From: Charina bottae
Taxonomy: Eukaryota > Chordata > Lepidosauria > Squamata > Charinaidae
NCBI GenBank assembly: GCA_023362775.1
Contig: JALMGJ010000003.1
Span: forward strand, 179,215,725-179,279,724
Direction: 5' to 3'
Length of the DNA: 64,000 nucleotides
Below the pieces are notes generated by a model. It saw only the letters and a program-made list of their open reading frames with translations, did no database searches and was not told the origin of the DNA. How positions within the stretch are numbered: position 1 is the first letter of the stretch; the number at the start of each line of letters is the position of its first letter. Position numbers and translations under genes: made by a program. This document shows positions 60,190 through 64,000 of this stretch, in pieces.

Positions 60190-60437
60190 CTATTTATTTA
60201 TTTATTTTTTATCCCACCTTGTATTATTTTTATAAATAACTCAAGGCAGCGAACATACCTAATACTCCTTCCTCCTCCTATTTTCCCCACAACAACAACC
60301 CTGTGAGGCGAGTTGGGCTGAGAGAGTATGACTGGCCCAAGGTCACCCAGCCGGCTTTCATACCTAAGGCGGGACTAGAACTCTCAGTCTCCTGGTTTCT
60401 AGCCCAACACCTTAAGCACTAGACCAAACTGGCTCAT
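60190..60437 (-). mobile_element. tRNA-SINE family 2, tail type a
   Basis: The plus strand starts with reversed tail (ttataaataactcaaggcag, then cctaatactccttcctcctc) and ends with the reversed head (agcactagaccaaactggct). It is very similar to 49093-49365 and 37385-37858, which suggests recent activity. Confidence 0.85.
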
Positions 60438-60507
60438 TGGCAATGACTATGACAATGGCATAGGGCCTGATTACTTGAGGGACTACCTGTCTTCCATAGC
60501 ATCTGGC
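60438..60507 (+). pseudogene. L2-like LINE ORF2 end, part 1
   Basis: This short coding remnant reads approximately LRDYLSSIASG and is continued after the LTR insertion at 61684. It is the last part of an L2-like ORF2. Confidence 0.55.
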
Positions 60508-61683
60508 TGTAAGAGTTGAGTCTGAATATGATGCTGAGCTAGACGAAACCGAAACCTACGTTAAGCAAAAAGGGGAAATCGAAACTTATCCTGAGAAAAC
60601 TTGGGAAACTGAAACTCAGAGTGATTCAGCAGGGCGGGAAAATCCTGAGCAGCTGATTAGCCAGAACCAGGGAGCATGCTCTAAGCCACCAATCAGTGCG
60701 AGGGAAAGGCGAGCTGAAAAGCACATCAAACAGAGAGAAGCCCGATTGGTCCCCGAGGATAAACGGCGCGAAGGAAATAGGATAAAAAGACACCAGCGCA
60801 AGGAGCAAACCGCCGGAGACAACCGTTCCACTGAGCTAACAGCTTCTTCAGAAGTAGAGCCGGAATCGTCTTCAAAAGACTGCTCTGTAGCCTTCACAGA
60901 ATCAGAGTCAGTGCCTTTCACCATTTTGGAATTCCTCCAGGTGCCCTTGCCTTCAGCCGAGTCTTGCCTTGTCAAGCCGCTCCCTTCCATGGAGTCCAGT
61001 TTAGCTGTGCTGCGCCTTCCGGTGGAATCCTGCCTTGCCACGCCGTGTTCCCCAGCTGAGTCCTGCATTGCCATGCCGCGTTCTCCAGCTAAGTTCTGCC
61101 TTGCCATGTTGTGTTCTCCAGCCGAGTCCTGCCTTGCTACGCTGCATCTTCCAGCCGAGTCCTGTCTTGCCCTGCCACGTTTCTCGTTCGAGTCCTGCCT
61201 TGCCACACCGCATTTTCCAGTCAAATCTGGTCTTGCCACCTCAAGTTCTTCAGTCAAGTCCTGCCTTGCCACGCCACATTTGTCGGCTGAGTCCTGCCTT
61301 GCCGTGTCTTCCAGCCGAGTCCTGACTTGCCACGCCACGTCTTCCAGTTGAATCCTGCCTTGCCACAACATGCCTTCCAGTCGAGTCTTGCCTTGTTAAG
61401 CTGTGCACTTCCGCCGAGTCCAGCCTTGTCTTGCCACAAATCCCAGCCAAGCCTGTTCCAGTTCCCTTGCCTCCATCTCAAGCCGCATCCTGCCTTGCTG
61501 CTGTATTGCAATCCCAAACAGAATCTTATTTGCCCATGTCGTCCAGTGCTCTGACTTTGCCGGGTTAGCTTTAACTCCGCAAACGTTCATTCTTTCAAAG
61601 GACTTATTAGGTGTAAATAGTTGAATTGTAAATAAAGATTAATTCTATTCAATCTCTGGTTGCCTCGTACTCTGAACAGGACA
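60508..61683 (+). mobile_element. Solo LTR carrying an internal minisatellite
   Basis: It begins TGTAAGAG and ends ACAGGACA (TG...CA). Flanking pentamers are ctggc (60503-60507) and ctgcc (61684-61688). A TATA-like gataaaaag lies at about 60780 and AATAAA at 61631-61636, 47 bases before the end, giving a normal U3-R-U5 order on the plus strand. The 1,176-bp length is swollen by a 33-bp tandem array. No gag/pol sequence is present. The lineage (gypsy-type or endogenous retrovirus) is not decidable from the LTR alone. Confidence 0.75.
60950..61500. repeat. 33-bp minisatellite inside the LTR
   Basis: About fifteen diverged units centre on gagtcctgccttgccacgcc followed by a variable cttcca/ttctccag segment. 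Because 33 is divisible by three, several frames stay open: one plus frame repeats an 11-residue PAESCLAT-like unit and a minus frame repeats a GKAGLG/ARQDSAG-like unit. These are consequences of the array, not evidence for a protein. Confidence 0.9.
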
Positions 61684-62023
61684 CTGCCCAGCTGATTCGA
61701 TCCTGCAGGGTTGGTGCACTCCGGATTCCTTGATTAAACAATGTTATCTATCAGGACCCTGGAAGTGTGCCTTCTCTGTAGCAGCACCTGCCTTCTAGAA
61801 CGAGGTTCCCCCGAGATCTGGATGGGCCCCACTTTGCTGTTGTTTAGAAGAGCCGTGAAGACTTAGCTGTTCTCCCAGGTCTTTGGCAAGAGAGAATGAG
61901 ACACCCTGTTTCATCGCACTTGCCATCTTTATCTTTTATCTTTTATTGATTTTTATTGTAATTTCTTTTATTGTTGTGAGCCACCCAGAGTTGTTGAGAG
62001 TTGGGTGGCATGCAAGTTTAATA

Positions 62024-62066
<43 letters not shown>
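61684..62066 (+). pseudogene. L2-like LINE ORF2 end, part 2, with 3' UTR
   Basis: Decayed coding sequence continues (SDPAGLVHSGFL, then VPSL-type and DLDGPHFAVV-type peptides with frameshifts). It is followed by the standard 3' tail (tgtgagccacccagagttg, then gggtggcatgcaagttta) and an (ATT)n tract at 62021-62066. It was one LINE with 60438-60507 before the LTR inserted. Confidence 0.65.
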
Positions 62067-62068
<2 letters not shown>

Positions 62069-62274
62069 TTAACCATTGTTAATGTGAATAAATACATCTA
62101 ACAATTGTGGTTTTTTTAAATTTTTGACTATGGAGTAAGCTTGGGCAGATTGGATAGGGGAGGTTGAAGGCTGAAGCTGGCAAGGTAGAAAGCTTTACCT
62201 ATCTTCTGCTCATCGTCCACAGTTGGGTGGAAAAATTGAGAGATCAAATGCCACAGTAGAGCAATACCTTTGTT

Positions 62275-62345
62275 CCTATGTAAACTATCAGTAAGATAGT
62301 TTACTAAACTATCAGTAAGATAGTTTATCAATAAGATAGTTTGAT
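62275..62345. repeat. Short tandem repeats of an actatcagtaagatagttt unit
   Basis: Two full units and a partial third lie immediately upstream of the L2-like LINE coding segment. Each unit is itself partly self-complementary (aaactatc/gatagttt). Confidence 0.8.
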
Positions 62346-62772
62346 CTTAAGAGTTTGATCGGAAGAGTTTTCTGAGCATCTGCAGGACAAAATCGCTCAG
62401 ATTCATTCCACGTTGGACTCCAAGCGTGAGACAAGATCTGGGGAGATGCCAGAGGCTCGTACTTACCATGTTATCTGTGAGAAGTTTGATCCTGTTGTGC
62501 CTGATGAAGTACACAGGATCCTCCGGATTGTAAACGTCACCACATGCCAACTTGACCCATGTCCCTCCTGGCTGGTGAAATCAGCTAGTGAGGTGACATG
62601 TGGCTGGGTCCAGGCGATTATAAATTCGTCCTTGAGTGAGGGGGTGTTCCAGGCTGCCTTTAAGGAGGCACTGGTGCATCCCCTCCTCAAGAAACCTTCC
62701 CTGGAACCTACCATCCTGGGCAATTTTCGCCCAGTCTCCCACCTTCCCTTTTTGGGAAAGGTGGTTGAGAAG
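62346..62772 (+). CDS. L2-like LINE ORF2, upstream segment (interrupted)
   Basis: The frame reads from about 62365: FSEHLQDKIAQIHSTLDSKR, then the linker, CQLDPCPSWLVKSASE, VFQAAFKEALVHPLLKKPSL and ILGNFRPVSHLPFLGKVVEK. These are the thumb-side linker and first RT blocks of L2/CR1-type enzymes (the NFRPVS block in particular). The segment is 5'-truncated. A Penelope-like element starts after VVEK at 62773. Coding resumes in the same frame at 63554, where the 12-bp target duplication repeats VVEK. Confidence 0.85.
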
Positions 62773-62953
62773 TCTGTGGCTTGAATCATGTCAACTGGAT
62801 TTCTATTTTCTTAGTGGAAACGTTTCACTCCTTATCCAAGGAGCTTCTTCAGTCTGAGTAAAGTTAGTAAGGGAATCCTTAAATATGTTTCTAGGCTGGC
62901 TGTGTGACCTTGCACCTGGGGCTAGGTCATGGTTATTTTTGAGATGTTTGTTT

Positions 62954-63406
62954 CTAAGTCCCTTTATCATCTAAAGGAGGATCGTTAAGATTACCCTGCT
63001 GCTGTTGAGCTTGTGAAATGGTCTTAATCTTCCTAGGCACAGAAGACAAAGCAGGAAGGAAGATAGGGGAAAGGTTATGCCTGAGGCCCCCACCTCTATT
63101 CAAGGAAGGATTTTCCAAGTTGGCATGAATGGATTCCTTGACCCCTCTCTCAAACCACCTATCTTCTCTGTCTAAAATGTGAACATTAATGTCCTCAAAT
63201 GAGTGTCCTTTTTCCTTTAGATGAAGATAAACTGCTGACTCTGGTCCTGTGGTGTTACTTCTCCTGTGTTGGGCCATCCTCCTGTACAAAGGTTGTTTGG
63301 TTTCTCCAATGTAGAGTTCAGAGCACTCCTCACTGCACTGGATTGCATACACTACATTGCTTTCCTTGTGTTTTGGAGTTAGGTCACACAGCCAGCCTAG
63401 AAACAT
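62954..63406 (-). CDS. Penelope-like GIY-YIG endonuclease domain
   Basis: The frame encodes 150 residues with the GIY-YIG nuclease used by Penelope-like elements for target cutting. Visible motifs are VVY (18-20) and LYIGET (31-36) forming the paired strands, R42/R43 and H47 in YRRMAQHRR, the catalytic Glu in RWFERGVKESIHA (E86), and an Asn-containing ENPSLNRGGGL segment (98-108). A Gln-rich C-terminal tail follows. Cysteines at 7, 24 and 28 may be part of the metal-binding knuckle seen in this family. The domain looks intact. No reverse transcriptase precedes it here, because the element is truncated. Confidence 0.85.
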   Translation of the reverse strand: MFLGWLCDLTPKHKESNVVYAIQCSEECSELYIGETKQPLYRRMAQHRRSNTTGPESAVYLHLKEKGHSFEDINVHILDREDRWFERGVKESIHANLENPSLNRGGGLRHNLSPIFLPALSSVPRKIKTISQAQQQQGNLNDPPLDDKGT

Positions 63407-63432
63407 ATTTAAGGATTCCCTTACTAACTTTA

Positions 63433-63481
63433 CTCAGACTGAAGAAGCTCCTTGGATAAGGAGTGAAACGTTTCCACTAAG
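63433..63481 (+). ncRNA. Hammerhead-ribozyme-like motif (Penelope-like element arm)
   Basis: This has the same layout as 49948-49996: CTCAG, CTGAAGA (63439-63445), extra A, helix II GCTCCTT with AAGGAGT, GAAACGTTTCC, then CTAAG. Helix I has one C-A mismatch and helix II one G-T pair. The opposite arm (about 62815-62860) carries the motif on the minus strand. Confidence 0.45.
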
Positions 63482-63553
63482 AAAATAGAAATCCAGTTGA
63501 CATGATTCAAGCCACAGACTGTTCCACCTGGATGACTGAGAACCTTCATAGAC

Positions 63554-64000
63554 GTGGTTGAGAAGGTGGTGGCGTTGCAACTCCAGAGGATCCTGGAGGA
63601 AACGGATTATCTGGACCCCTTCCAGTCAGGTTTCAGGCTGGGATATGGGACAGAGACCGCATTGGTCACGCTTATGGATGATCTCTGGCGAGAGCGGGAT
63701 GGAGGGAGTGCGTCCATACTTGCTCTCTTAGATCTCTCAGCGGCTTTTGATACCGTCGACCACGGTATACTCTTGGGGCGGCTCAGGGACTTGGGGGCGG
63801 GCAGCGTGGTTTTGCGCTGGTTTGCCTCCTTTCTCCAGGGCCGTTCCCAGTCGGTGTTGATAGGGGAGGAGAGAGCTGACCCGCGACCCCTGACTTGTGG
63901 GGTACCGCAGGGGTCGGTTCTCTCTCCTCTCCTATTCAACATCTACATGAAGCCGCTGGGCGAGATCATCCGCCACCACGGGATGAGGTATCACCAATAT
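63554..64000 (+). CDS. L2-like LINE ORF2 reverse transcriptase, continuing past the window
   Basis: The frame continues from 62772 without loss: VVEKVVALQLQRILEETDYL, DPFQSGFRLGYGTETALVTL, ILALLDLSAAFDTVDHGILL (first catalytic Asp block), RWFASFLQGRSQSVLIGEER, and LTCGVPQGSVLSPLLFNIYM. The window ends at MRYHQY, where the YADD catalytic motif would be expected next. No stops or frameshifts are seen, so apart from the Penelope-like insertion this LINE is well preserved and probably young. Confidence 0.88.
   Translation, partial: MVEKVVALQLQRILEETDYLDPFQSGFRLGYGTETALVTLMDDLWRERDGGSASILALLDLSAAFDTVDHGILLGRLRDLGAGSVVLRWFASFLQGRSQSVLIGEERADPRPLTCGVPQGSVLSPLLFNIYMKPLGEIIRHHGMRYHQY

Larger units (their letters stand above)
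62773..63553 (-). mobile_element. Penelope-like element with inverted terminal sequences
   Basis: The insert is bounded by the 12-bp duplication gtggttgagaag (62761-62772 and 63554-63565). It has inverted terminal arms (about 62776-62925 and 63380-63517) around a minus-strand GIY-YIG frame. The right end has an additional outer block (cacctggatgactgagaacc) absent on the left. The reverse transcriptase is missing, so this is a truncated copy. It interrupts the RT frame of an L2-like LINE. Confidence 0.87.

Noticed and set aside
60616..61554. Open frames of up to 251 codons with 11-residue repeats
   Set aside because: They are a by-product of a 33-bp minisatellite inside an LTR. Frames are open on both strands at once and resemble no protein family I know.

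Overview
The window looks like nuclear DNA of a squamate reptile (lizard or snake). It is AT-rich. It holds several tRNA-derived SINEs whose head, body and tail match the Sauria SINE family, and a decayed Bov-B/RTE LINE, the class of element whose 3' end Sauria SINEs share. CR1/L2-type, L1-type and Penelope-like retroelements, hAT-type miniature transposons and solo LTRs are also present. There is no prokaryotic, plasmid or viral gene organisation.

Only one host gene is recognisable. Two coding exons on the minus strand encode the N-terminus of EPB41L3 (protein 4.1B/DAL-1), a membrane-cytoskeleton adaptor. The start-codon exon lies at 9490-9686 and the next exon, which enters the FERM domain, at 6698-6895. 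They join in phase 0 and match the family N-terminus as I remember it. The intron between them appears to use a GC donor. A CpG-rich, GC-box-bearing stretch at about 34.4-36.4 kb is the best candidate for a promoter and non-coding first exon. The FERM exons that should follow were not found in 1-6697, so they probably lie to the left of the window.

Layout: 1-6.7 kb, EPB41L3 intron with a Penelope-like 3' fragment (3.54-3.97 kb) and a decayed Bov-B LINE (4.1-5.06 kb). 6.7-9.7 kb, the two exons. 9.7-34.4 kb, a probable 5' intron with Sauria SINEs, a second tRNA-SINE family, 5S-like fragments, CR1 fragments, two candidate solo LTRs and six hAT-type miniature elements or fragments. 34.4-36.4 kb, the CpG-rich region. 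36.5-56 kb, probable upstream DNA with more SINEs, a solo LTR, LINE 3' ends and a Penelope-derived insertion bounded by a 15-bp duplication. 56-60 kb, an L1 insertion with a 5' inversion and a 16-bp target duplication. 60.4-64 kb, an L2-like LINE 3' end split by a solo LTR carrying a 33-bp minisatellite, then a second L2-like LINE whose reverse-transcriptase frame is split by a Penelope-like element with a GIY-YIG nuclease frame.

I see no new multi-gene system. The most interesting material is structural: a hammerhead-like RNA motif at the Penelope-like ends whose helices change sequence but still pair, a 58-bp perfect palindrome inside the L1, a GC-rich hairpin transposon, a related LTR copy that serves as an empty site for a hAT insertion, and a 3'-truncated SINE that still has target duplications.
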